31,010 bases of DNA, taken from the NCBI GenBank assembly GCA_022579005.1, contig MU401792.1:1-31010 (forward strand). The letters run 5' to 3'. Position numbers and translations under genes: made by a program. Shown here in pieces: positions 1-11,780 of the stretch (positions within the stretch are counted from its first letter, which is position 1; each line of letters opens with the position of its first letter). The DNA is from Poronia punctata (Eukaryota; Ascomycota; Sordariomycetes; Xylariales; Xylariaceae). The notes below the pieces were generated by a model. That model was given only the letters and a program-made list of their open reading frames with translations, did not search any database and was not told where the DNA came from.

Positions 1-420
1 AAAATAAGTAGGCAAGCTTTTTATAATAAATTAATTTAGTTAATATTAAAGCTATTTAAACTAAAATTAACTAGCTTATTACTATAAAAGTATAAAAAAA
101 CTAAAAAAATAAATTAAAACAATTTAAAATACTATAACTATTATTATAAAAGCTATAATATTATAAAATAAAAGTATTATTTATAGCTATAAAATAAACT
201 AATATATTAGCTTATTTTAAAAAGGTATATTAGATTTAATAAGTTATAAAATAATAAAAATTAATATAATGCTTATATAGTAAAAGTTATATAGCTGCAA
301 TAAAAACTACTATAAAAAAAAAAGTCTTCTTATAAAAAGTTTTTTTTTACTTATTTAATATATGCAAATTTTGCAAAAAAAAGAAGTTTTACTACTTTAT
401 GCGTACATTAATTAATATAT
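1..420. repeat. RIP-degraded dispersed repeat, left copy
   Basis: This is AT-rich sequence with stops in every frame. Positions 220-420 align without a gap to 27990-28073 followed by 28884-29003, in the same orientation, and the differences are mostly C-to-T or G-to-A, as expected of RIP. The match ends abruptly at 420, where ordinary-composition sequence begins. Positions 1-219 show no partner I could align. The family is unknown and no coding trace is legible. Confidence 0.8.
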
Positions 421-480
421 ACAACTAGGAGCCCCGGAGGTGCAATCAAACCCGAGTTTACAAGAAGTAATCCCTTTAGC
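421..480. other. Short normal-composition junction between two AT-rich blocks
   Basis: About 60 bp of ordinary base composition separates the degraded repeat on the left from the satellite on the right. It contains cccgagtttac at 451-461, whose reverse complement occurs at 11974-11984 just beyond the other end of the satellite. It may be the edge of the larger unit that carries the satellite. No gene is visible. Confidence 0.4.
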
Positions 481-3400
481 CATGGCTTTAGAAATCACCT
501 AACCTGACCCCCTTAGCCCTTAGCCTTAGAATTTAACCTTTTTAGCTATAACCTTTTTAGTTACCCCCTTTATTAGCTATAGCTTTAAATTTTAAAACTT
601 TTAGTTATAGCTTTAAAAATAAACCCCTTTACTTTATAATATTTTTATTTACTATTTTAGCTATAACCTTTTTATTTACCTTTTATAGCTATAAAGTTTT
701 TAACTACTTGTTTTAGCTATAGCTTTAAATTTTACTTTTTATAGCTATAACCTTTTTAATTACCTTTTTTAGTCTTTTTAGCTTTTAGCTTTAAAAATTA
801 CTTAACTTAATACTTTTAGCTCTTAGCTTTAAAATTTACTTTTTATAGTTATAATTTTTATAATTATTAACTATAGCTTTTAGCTTTAAAAATTATTTAA
901 CTTAACCTTTTTAGCTTATAGCTATAACCGTTTTAGTTACTTTTTATAGCTATAACCTTTTTAATTACCTTTTTTAGCTATAGCTTTAAATTTTAACCTT
1001 TTTAGCTATAACTTTTTTAATTACTTTTTATAGCTATAGCCTTAAACTTTAACACTTTTAGTTATAGTTTTAAATTTTAACTTTTTTAATAATAGTTTTT
1101 TTAATTACTTTTTATAGCTATAGCCTTAAATTTTAATATACTTAGTTATAGCTTTAAAAATAACTTAACTAAGCCTTTTATAGCTTTAAATTTTAACTGT
1201 TTTAGTTATAACCTTTTTATTTACCTTTTTTAGCTATAGCTTTAAATTTAACTTTTTAGCTCTTAGCTTTAAAAATTATTTAACTTAATATTTTTACTTA
1301 TAGCTTTAAAATTTAACTTTTATAGCTATAACGTTTTTAGTTACTTTTAAAACCCTTTGCTTTTTTTTTTTACTAGCCTTTAGCTTTAAAATTAGTTAGC
1401 TTATAGCTATAGTTTTAAACTTTATTTTTAAGCTATAGCTTTAAATTTTAATAATTTTAATTATAAGTTTAAAAATAACCTAATTTAAACTTTTTAGCTT
1501 TTAGCTTTAATATTTAACCTTTTTAGCTATAATTATTTTAGTTATTATTTATAGCTATAACCTTTTAAATACTTTTTTTAGCTTTAGCTTTAAATTTTAC
1601 TTTTTATAGCTATAGCTTTAAATTTTAATAGCTTTAATTATAGCTTTAAAAATAACTTCTTTAGCTTTTAATTTTAAAATTTACGTTTTTTTAATTATAA
1701 CTTTAAAAATTACTTAACTTAATCTTTTATAGCTACTACTTTTTTATTTACTTTTTTTAATTATAACTTTAAATTTTAAACCTTTACTTTTAAGCTTTAA
1801 AAATTACTTAACTTAACTTTTTTAAGTTTTAGCTATAGCTTTAAAAATAACTTTTTTTAGCTATAACCTTTTTAATTTCCTTTTTTAGCTTTTAGCTACA
1901 AAGATTATCTAACTTAGCTTTGTTAGCTTTTAGCTTTAAATTTTAGTTTTTATAAATATAACTTTTTAAAATACCTTTTTTAATTATAGCTTTAAATTTA
2001 AATCTTTTTAGCTATAATCTTTTTAGTTTCTTTTTATAGCTATTATCTTTTTAAATACTCTTTTTAATTATAGCTTTAAACTTTAACTATTTTAAGCTTT
2101 TAACTTTAAAATTTACTTTTTTTTAGTTATAGCTTTAAAAATTATTTAACTTAACCTTTTATAGCTTTAAAATTTAATACTTTTTAGCTATAGCTTTAAA
2201 AATTACTTAACCTAACTTTTTATAGCTATAATGTTTTTAGTTCCTTTTTTTAATTATAGCTTTAAATTTAAACTTTTTAATATTTAATTTTAAAAATTAT
2301 TTAATTTAACTTTATATAGCTATAACTTTAAATTTTAATACTTTTAGTTATAGCTTTAAGTTTTAATACTTTTTAGCTATAGCTTTAAACCTTTTAGCTT
2401 TTAGCTTTAAAATTTAACTATTTTAGCTATAGCTTTAAATTTTACTTTTTATAACTATTGCTTGTTTAATTACCCTTTTTAGCTATAACTTTAAATTTTA
2501 ACCTTTTAGCTTATAGCTATAGCTTTAAATTTAAACTAATTAACTTTTAACTTTAAAAATTACTTAACTTAGCTTTTTTATTTGCTTTTTATAACTATAA
2601 CCTTTTTAGTTACTTTTTTTAGCTATAGCTTTAAATTTTACTTGCTATAGCTATAACGTTTTTAACTATTCTTTTTAATTATAGCTTTAAATTTAATTCT
2701 TTTAGCTTTTAGCTTTATAAATTACTTAACTTAACTTTTTATTACTTTAAATTTAAATTTTTTAACTTTTTTACTAATAGCTTTAAAAATAACTTTTTTT
2801 AGCTATAATCTTTTTAGCTACCTTTTTTATTTATAACTTTTTAGTTATTTTTTTAGCTTTTAGTATTAAAATTTACCTTTTTTAGTTATAGCTTTAAAAA
2901 TAATTTAGCTTAGCTATTTTAGCTTTTAGCTTTAATATTTACTTTTTATAGCTATAACTTTTTTAATTACTTTTTTTTTTTAGCTATAGCTTTAAATTTT
3001 AATACTTTTAATTTTGCTTTAATATAACCTTTTTAGCCTTTAACTTTAAAATTTACCTTTTTTAGTTATAACTTTTTTAGTTATAACTTTTTTAGTTACT
3101 TTTTATAGCTTTAGCTTTAAAACTTACTTTAGCTAACTTTATTATTTTATAGTTTAAAAAATTATTTTTTTAAGTTATAACTTTAAAAATTATTTAACTT
3201 AGTTTTTTTATTTACCTTTTTAGCTATACCTTTTTTAACTACTTTTTTTAATTATAACTTTAAAATTTAACCTTTATAGTTATAACTTTTTTAATTACTT
3301 TTTATAGCTATAGCTTTAAATTTTAACTTTTTAGCTTTTAGTTTTAAAAATTACTTAATTTAATACTTTTAACTTTTAACTTTAAAATTTAAGCTTTATA

Positions 3401-3842
3401 GCTATAACCTTTTTAATTACCTTTTATAGCTATAGCTTTAAATTTTAAGCTTTTAGCTTTTAGTTTTAAAAATTACTTAACTTAGCTTTTTTATTTAATT
3501 TTTTATATTATAGCTTTAAATTTTACTTTTTATAGCTATACTTTTTTTAATTATTTTTTTAAACTATAGCTTTAAATTTAAAACCTTTTTAATTATAACT
3601 TTTAAAATTATTTAACTTAACTTTTTTTAGCTATAACTTTTTTAGTTACTTTTTATAGCTATAGCTTTTAATTTTAATACTTTTAATTATAACTTTTTTA
3701 ACTACCTTTTTAATTATAGCTTTAAAAACTATTTAACTTAACTTTTTTTAGCTATAATCTTTATAATTATTTTTTTAGCCTTTAGCTTAAAAAATTAGTT
3801 AACTTAACTTTATATAGCTTTAAAAATAATTTTTTATAGCTA
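480..3842 (-). repeat. RIP-degraded satellite array, left block
   Basis: Monomers of roughly 30 bp repeat throughout, with recurring words such as tagctataacctttttaatt and tagctttaaatttt. Read on the minus strand they match the undamaged monomers at 11,100-11,690, which carry the core ggtcatggccatggcagg. Damage is lightest at the outer edge (480-640), where runs such as cctgaccccc survive, and heavy from there inward. The array is broken at 3843 by an LTR retrotransposon and resumes at 10218. It has no coding capacity. Confidence 0.85.
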
Positions 3843-4126
3843 TGCTTGTTAATTTATAGTTATATAATTTAAAAAATAATTATATAACCTATAAACTATA
3901 TATATTACTATAAAGTAAGTTTAAAGTAGTACTAAATATTGCTTTTGCTTAGCAAGGCCTACTTAGTAAAATAATTTAATTAGTTATACACTTATATTTT
4001 TAGCTAGGTATTTATATATAAGTAGCTAAAAAATAAATTTTAATATAGCTAGTTTTCTTTTCTTTTTAACTTAAAATCTTTTATATAGCGTTAATATATA
4101 GCTATTATACTTTACTAATTATTATA
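3843..4126. repeat. Left LTR
   Basis: It starts tgcttgttaattt and ends attattata. It aligns almost end to end with 9935-10217, sharing stretches such as agtagctaaaaaataaattt and gttaatatatagctattat. Differences are nearly all C/T or G/A. The usual TG...CA ends appear as TG...TA, consistent with RIP of the final CA. Confidence 0.82.
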
Positions 4127-7100
4127 CTATTTTAAATTTTTTTAATTTATTGCTTTTATATAATTAATTTACTACTTACTTTATACTTTTTACTAAATTT
4201 AGTAGCTAAAAAATAAAATTATTAGCTTTAACTAAACTTAACTTAATTAAACCTTATATATATAACTAATATTTATAAGCACTTAATTAACTTAAAACCT
4301 TTTTTGCTATAGTATATAGTAAGCGTTTTAAGCTATTATTATAAAAAGCAAGTATATTTTTATAATTAAAACCTTTATTTTTAATAACTTTAAGTTAAAA
4401 AAAAGTAATAATTTTAATTTTTTTAAAAAAAGAAAAAAACTTAAAACTAAACTACTTATTAATTTTATAGCTACTTTAATAAATTTAATAAACTTTACTA
4501 ATAATATAGTTAACTAAGCTTGTTTTTTTATAAACAATTAAACTTTTACTTTAGCTAACTTAACTACTTAAACTTTTTAAACTATTTTTACTAAGTCTTA
4601 ATAAATATAAAAAAAGCTAAACTAATTAAAAGCTATTAATACTAAATAAAATTATATTAAAACTTTTATTAATTATAGCTTTACTTTAGCTAATAACATT
4701 TTTACTATTAATAGTATTTTTATAGTATAAGGCTTAGTAGCTAATAAGATTTTTTAATTAATTACTATTTTTATTAATGCTTTAAACTTTAAATTTAAAA
4801 AAAAGCTTAATTATAAAGTTTAAAGCTTTTAATTTTTAATAAAAAATTTAATAACTTTAATAGCTAAGCTTATATGCTAGCTTTTAAACTTAATATTAAT
4901 ACTTATACTTTATAATTTAAAAAATAGCGCTTAAGCTATATATTTGCTTATTTTTTTAAGTTACTTTAAAAATAAATAAAAGTGCACTTTAGCGCTTAAA
5001 ACTATTAGTAAAGCTTTAATACTATTATTAAAATAATTTAAACTTTTAAAACAGTTTATAAATTAGTAAACTTAAAAAAAAAATGCTTTATAAAAGCTAA
5101 ATATTATAAAATTTAAAAACTACTATACTTAAAATATATAAGCTTTTATTAGCTACTTTACTACTTTTAGTATTTAAAGTTAAACTTTTTTTAACTTTTA
5201 AAAAAAGAACTTTTATTAATATATTATTATTTAGCTATAAAAAAAAATTTATATTTATATTAAAAACTTTTTTATTTTTTATAAAACCTTTTATACTTAT
5301 TTTTTAAAAAAGTATATTAATAAGTATATTAAAAAAAAAGTTATGCTAATAAAGCCTAGCAAGCTAGCAATGCTTATAAAAACACTTTTTTAAAAACTAA
5401 GCTAACTAGTAATTTAGTTAAACTTACTTTATATAAATTATTTTTTAATACTAAAAAAAAGTTTATTAAAAAAATAATATTTGCTTTAACTTTAATAAAA
5501 AAAGTTATATAGTTAAAAATTACTTTTAACTTTAAATAAGCGCTTTTTTACTACTACTAAAAAAGTTAAAAAAAGTACTATTATAAAAAAGTTAATAAAT
5601 TTAAAAACTTTATTTTTTAATAAGTTAAAAAACTAGCTTAGCTATTTTAAGTTTTTATAATAGCTTATATATTTACTATAGCTAAATTAAGTAAAAAAAA
5701 TAAAACTATTAAATTTAAATATTTTATTAAAATTTAAATTAATAACTTTAAAATATAAATTACTTTTTTATATAATATTAAAATAAATATTTACTTTTTT
5801 ATTAATACTTTATTAGCTTTATTATTTTATAAATAACTTAAAGCTTAATTAATTTATTTAAAAAAGCTTATTTAGTTTTTTAACTATAAAAGCTAACTTG
5901 CTAGCATTGTTTTTTAAACGCTAATAGCTAGCTTTAAAATTAACAGCTATTAATTTATTAATTAAACTTTTTAAGTTATTAATACTAAAAACAAAGTTAT
6001 TATTAGTTTATAATAAATAGCTAAATATTTTATTACTTTAAATTATAAGCACTGCTAATTATTATAATTTAAAAAACCTTTACTTTTTGCTATATACTTG
6101 CTTATAATTTTTTTAATAAAAAAAATGTAATTATGCTAACTAAGCAACTTGCTTATTAGCAAAATGCTAACTATTAAAATACTAAACTAAATTAGCACTA
6201 CTAGCTATTATAACGCTATAAGCTTTTTATTTACTTTATTATAGCTACTATTTAACTTTTTAGCTTAATTAATAAAAATAATTAAAAAGCTATTACTTTA
6301 ATTATTATATTAATTTAATATTTTATATGCTTTTAAAAATAAAAGTTTTTAAAACTACTAAATTTTAATAAGCTAATACTTATTATATATATAAAGTAAA
6401 CTTAAAGCTTATTAGCTTAAGTTAGCGCTTTTTTTTTTAATTATAACTTTTATTAAGTTTTTTGCTAATAAAAACTTAAAATATATTACTAAAGTATATT
6501 AGTTAATTTTATTTTAACTTACTTATTTAAAAAGCTTTTTTTTAAAAAAAAAGCTAATACTTTGCTTTTTTATAGCTTTAATATAAAATTAAAACTAATT
6601 AATAAAGTATTTTTTATTAGTTTTTTTAAGTTTTAAATACTAGTTAAATATATTTTTTAAAAAAAAACTATAAATAAACCTTTTACTTTTAGTTTTATTA
6701 AACTTTATATAAAACTTTATATAGCTTTTATACTTTTTACTTTTAAACTAAGGTTTATTAAAAAATAATTTTATATTAACTATTATTAGCAAAATTATTA
6801 TTTTAAAAATTGCATTATTATTACTTTAAATATTAATAAAACTATTTTTAACTATTATAATACTTATTATATATTAAAGTTTAATATTATTAAAGCTTTT
6901 TATTGCTTATAAATAACTTTATTTTTAAAGTATTTAACTGCTTTTTATATTAATATAAGTATATATTAATAAAAAGTCTTATTATTTAAATTAAAAATAA
7001 AACTAGCTTAGTATTAGTTTTTTATTAATGCTTAACTAGAAAACTTATTTAACTAATATATTAGCGCTTATGCTAATAACATTTTAATTTATTTATAAAA

Positions 7101-9934
7101 AAAGCTTTAATATTAAAAAAACTATAAAAAAGTTATTTGCTACTTATTTACTACTAGCATATAAAGTAATATTAATAAGTTTTAGTTTAATACTTAAAAA
7201 ATTAACTATTTAAGCATAATTATTAAAATAAGTAAAAATATTTTTATTAACTTAGCTAAAACTAAAGCTATTATAAAATAAATATTTTTAAAACTTTATA
7301 AAACTACTATAGTTTATTTATTTGTTAGCTTTTATAACTACGTTTATATATTTATTTACTATGCTAGCAAAACTGCTAAATTATTAAACTAACTTTTTTT
7401 TTAAAAAAAACTGTTTATTTTAAGCTTTAAATAAAAAGCTTTTTTTAACTAACTTAAAAAGCTAGCTTATACTATACTAATACTTATTTTTTTAAACCTA
7501 GTTTTTTAACTTAAATAAAAGCTAACATATTTTATAACGCTACTAATAACGTTATTTTTTAATTATAACTTAATAAAAAATAAAAGCTTATTAGTTATTT
7601 TTTAAAACTATAATATTTACTAAACACGCTTACTTAATATAAAACTAAAAACTTTTAATAATAGTTTAAACTTTTAATTATTTTTATAATAAACTACTAA
7701 GTATTAAAATTATTGTTTTTATTAACTACTAAGCTTTAACTTATTTTTTAACTAAGCGCTGCTTAAAGTTTTATTAAATAGCTTAATTAAACTTTTTATA
7801 TAAGTTTACTATTAAATAAAAATATTGCTTAAAAAAATATAATTATAAATGCACTATTTTATAAACGTACTAACTTTTTTACTATTAAAGCTTATAAAAA
7901 ATATTAAATACTTACTTTAATTTTTTTAAAAAATATTATAAGCTTTTATTTTTAATTTATAATTGCTTTTATTAAAGTTTAAATACTTTATATACCTTTG
8001 CTTTTAATAATGCTTAAAAAATTAAAGTTAGTTAACTTAATTATTAAAAAAAACTAACTTTAAAAATTAAATACTTATAAAAAAAAGCTAGTTATTTTAG
8101 CTACTACTTAAAATAGTTTAATATTTTTTTAAACAGCTTTAATTTAAAAAGCTTATATATTTAAGTTATAAGCTTATAGTAGCTAAAGTAAAATAATTTA
8201 AGCTTTACTAGTTAATTATTATTAACTTAATTTTTAAAAAAATACTTAGTAGTATGTTTATAATTATTAAAATTATTAATATAATAAAAGCTTATATAAT
8301 AAAATACTAAGCTTGCTATACCTATTGCTTTTTTTAGTATATATAAAACATTATAGTAATTAATAAAAAAATATACTAAAAAATAAGTATAGCTATAACT
8401 ATATATAATACTTTATTAATAAGTTTAGCTGCTTAATTACTTTTATTTTAAATAAAAAAACTAATACTACTAAAGTGCTAGCTAAAAAGTACTACTATTA
8501 CTTATATTAAGTATTAAGTTTTTAGCCTTTTAAGTACTTAAATTAATAATAATAAAAAATAGTTTATTTTATAGCTAATAAAAGCTTTAAACATTTTAAT
8601 AAGCACTAAATACTATTAAAGTAGCTTTAATTACTTTTAAATTTAAAGTGCTATTAAAGTTATTAATTATAAGCTAAATTAACGCCTTTGCTTTTATATT
8701 AACTAATTTTAAAATAATTAAAATAATTATATTATTATTTTTAATTTTGCTTATAACTTGTTATACTATTTATTATTAAACATAAGCTTTTTAAAAGTAA
8801 CTTTTAAAGTTAAGCTATATATTAACTTAACGCTTTTAATATTACTTAATAATATAACTAATAAGCTAGCTAAGTATATAGTAAAGCTAATAAAGTAAAC
8901 TTATAAAGTTTAAAACTTAGCTTATAATTTTGCTTAAAAAAACTTAAAAATAGTAAAAAGTTTAAGCTAAAAAAAAAAGTTAATTTTTATATTTATAACT
9001 AGTTTTTTAAATAAAAAAAAAAGTTTTATTATAATAGCTTTTATTACTTATATAAACTTTTAGTAAGTAAGCTTATTTAAAATCTTTAAAAAATAAAGCT
9101 ATAGCTATATTTTAAATTTATTATTAACTTATAAAATATAAAATCTTTTTATACTAATTAACTATATAAAGCTTTTAATAACTTTTTACTTTAGCAAATT
9201 TAACTTTTTTAAAGCTTAAAAAAATTAATAAAAAACTTAAGTATAAAGTATAGTAGGTTTTAAAGTTAAAACTTTTTAAACGCTATAAGTATTTTTAATA
9301 CTAAGTAAATTAAATTAAATATAATTTAAATAATGCTTAATACGTTACTAGTAACTTTAAAAACGCATTAATACTTTTAAAACTTTTTTATAATAGCTAC
9401 TTTTTAGCTTTTAAACTTTTAGTATATTTTAATAAGTAGCTATATACTATAGTAGCAAATTTAGTATTAAAAAACTATTTAAACAATTTTAAAGCAATTT
9501 ATAAAAGCAAGCAACTTATTATAAAACGCTATACTTAAGCTTTAACGCTTTATAAACTTTTAACTTTTATTTACTTGCTAGCTTTACTTAAGTTAAAAAT
9601 ATAAAAATAAAAGTTTAAATTTAATTATAGTATATTTAATAAATTATTTATATTATAACTTAACTAAACTAACTTATAATTTAATATTTTTATTAAAGCA
9701 AAAAAAGGTTAATAAAGTATATAATTATAAAAAAAACTTATTATAAAGTATATAAGCATAGCAAGTTATTAAAAATGTTTTTTATATTATTATTAAAAAA
9801 AAAGTATTAGCTTTAAATAAAAAAAGGTATTAGCTTTTAAAAAGCACTTTTAGCAACTTTTATAATAAATAAAATATTAGCCTAAGCGCTTTATATTTTA
9901 GCTTTAATTTTAAAAAATAATAATATAATAAATA
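4127..9934. other. Interior of the LTR element: about 5.8 kb, no readable gene
   Basis: The interior is uniformly AT-rich and stop-filled. I could not recognise a primer-binding site next to the left LTR, nor any gag or pol motif. The coding region of the element should lie here, destroyed beyond recognition by RIP. No ORF of note exists on either strand. Confidence 0.7.
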
Positions 9935-10217
9935 TACTTATTAATTTAAACTTATATAACTTAAAAAATAGTTATATAACTTATAAACTATATACGTTAC
10001 TATAAAATAAGTTTAAAATAATACTAAATATTGCTTTTACTTAGTAAAGCTTACTTAGTAAAACAATTTAATTAGTTATATACTTATATTTTTAGCTAAG
10101 TATTTATATATAAGTAGCTAAAAAATAAATTTTAGCATATTTAGTCTTGTTTTTTTTTAACTTAAAATTGTTTATATAGCGTTAATATATAGCTATTATG
10201 CTTTATTAATTATTATA
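9935..10217. repeat. Right LTR
   Basis: This is the direct-repeat partner of 3843-4126. It starts tacttattaattt, so the G of the terminal TG has become A, and it ends attattata before satellite sequence resumes at 10218. The A-rich stretch just upstream could be a RIP-altered polypurine tract. Confidence 0.82.
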
Positions 10218-10640
10218 TAAACTTTTTAATTACTTTTTTAACTTTTAGCTTTTAAAAAAACCTAATATAAGCTTTTTAATTTTTAGCTTTAATTTTTATA
10301 CTTTTAATTATAGCTTTAAATTTTACTTTTTTAGCTTATAGCTATAGCTTTAAATTTAAACTTTTTAATTTTTAATTTTAAAAATTATTTAACTTAGCTT
10401 TTTTATTAACTTTTTTAGCTATAATTTTTTTAGCTATTTCTTTAGCCTTTAGCTTTAAAAATAACTTAACTTAATATTTTTAGCTTTTAGCTTTAACTTT
10501 TTTAGTTATTTTTTATAACTATAATCTTTTAATTACTTTTTTTAGCTTTTAACTTTAAAGATTACTTATAATAAGCTTTTTATTTACTTTTTTTAGTTAT
10601 AACTTTTAAAATAACTTTTTATAGTTATAGCTATTATAAT
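10218..10640 (-). repeat. Satellite resuming after the LTR element
   Basis: These are the same degraded, pyrimidine-rich monomers as at 480-3842 and in the same orientation. The segment is therefore the other side of the block that the retrotransposon split. It ends near 10,640, where the purine-rich strand switches. Confidence 0.75.
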
Positions 10641-11690
10641 TAGTTATTATAGCTATAAGTAATATAAGTTATTTTAAAAAGTTATAATTATAATAAGTAA
10701 ATTTTAAAGGTTATAGCTATAGCAAGCTATTTTTAAAGGTTATAATTATAGCAAGTAAATTTAAAAGGTTAAGGTTATAGCTTTAATAAGTAAATTTTAA
10801 GGTTATAGCCTTAGTAAGTAAATTTAAAAAGTTATAGCTATAGTAGGTTATTTTAAAAAGTTATAGTTATAGTAGGTTATTTTTAAAGGCTATAGCTTTG
10901 CTAAGTAAATTTAAAAAGTAATAGTTATAGCTAATTTAGGTTATTTAAAAGGCTATAGCTCTGCTAGGTAAATTCCAAAGGTTATAGCCATAGCAGGTCA
11001 TTTTGAAAGGTAACAGTCATAGCTAATGTAGGTTATTTTAAAAGGTCATGGCCATGGCTAATGTAGGTTATTTTAAAAGGTCATGGCCATGGCAGGTGAA
11101 TTTGAAAGGTAATGGTTATGGCTAATTCAGGTTATTGAAAAGGTAATGGTCCTGCTAGGTGAATTCCAAAGGTAATGGCCATAGCAGGTAAATTCGAAAG
11201 GTAATGGTCATGGCTAATTCAGGTCATTCGAAGGGCTATGGCTCTGCCAGGTAAATTCCAAAGGTCATGGCCATGGCAGGTAATTCGAAAGGTCATGGCC
11301 ATAGCAGGTCATTTCCAAAGGTAATAGTCATAGCTAGTTCAGGTCATTCGAAAGGCTATAGCTCTGCCAGGTGAATTCTAAAGGTCACGGCCATGGCAGG
11401 TGAATTCCGAAGGTCAGGGCCCTGGTAGGTCATTTCGAAAGGTAATGGTCATGGCTAATTCAGGTCATTCGAAGGGCTATGGCTCTGCCAGGTCAATTCT
11501 AAAGGTCATGGCCATGGCAGGTGAATTCGAAAGGTAATGGTCATGGCTAATTCAGGTCATTCGAAAGGTAATGGCCATGGCAGGTAATTTAAAAGGTCAT
11601 GGCCATAGCAGGTAAATTCGAAAGGTAATGGTCATAGCTAATTCAGGTCATTCGAAGGGCTCTGCCAGGTCAATTCCAAAGGTCATAGAC
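10641..11690 (+). repeat. Satellite, inverted block grading from RIP-damaged to intact, with higher-order units
   Basis: Monomers here read aaggtcatggccatggcagg on the plus strand, opposite to the left block. RIP damage is heavy to about 10,960, intermediate to about 11,100 and slight after that. In the readable part four monomer types recur in order, each starting aaaggtcatgg, aaaggtaatgg or aagggctatgg and ending near gaattcg, gaattcc or tcattcg. The variant aagggctatggctctgcc or its close form starts at 11231, 11351 and 11472, giving a period of 120-121 bp. Near 11,650 one such monomer has lost several bases. No protein is encoded. Confidence 0.85.
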
Positions 11691-11720
11691 CTTACCTTAG
11701 CTAACCTAACCTTGTAGCTA

Positions 11721-11780
11721 TGTTGTAGCTAATTCCAAGTAGTGTGGCTATGTTGTAGCTAATTCTAAGTAGTGTGGCTA
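11721..11780 (+). repeat. Two tandem 30-bp units beside the satellite
   Basis: A 30-bp unit starting tgttgtagctaatt and ending agtgtggcta occurs twice in a row with a single C/T difference. A partial copy precedes it. The word gtagctaatt resembles the satellite word atggctaatt, so this may be a diverged satellite offshoot. Confidence 0.7.

Larger units (their letters stand above)
3843..10217. mobile_element. Decayed LTR retrotransposon nested in the satellite
   Basis: Two direct repeats of 284 and 283 bp bound about 5.8 kb of AT-rich interior, a typical layout for a fungal LTR element of about 6.4 kb. The interior has no open frame and no readable protease, reverse transcriptase or integrase motif, so Gypsy cannot be told from Copia and orientation is unknown. 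An A-rich stretch precedes the right LTR. The flanks atagcta and taaactttttaatt join into the satellite consensus, so insertion was within a monomer. No clear 5-bp target duplication is visible. RIP followed insertion, because the element and the surrounding satellite are equally damaged. Confidence 0.8.

Noticed and set aside
3843..10217. AT-rich block as a possible mitochondrial DNA insertion
   Set aside because: It is bounded by paired LTRs, has no mitochondrial gene or tRNA trace, and its pattern of surviving C and G fits RIP.
10641..11690. Regularly spaced repeats that could be taken for a CRISPR array
   Set aside because: The monomers are contiguous with no unique spacers, and the setting is eukaryotic.
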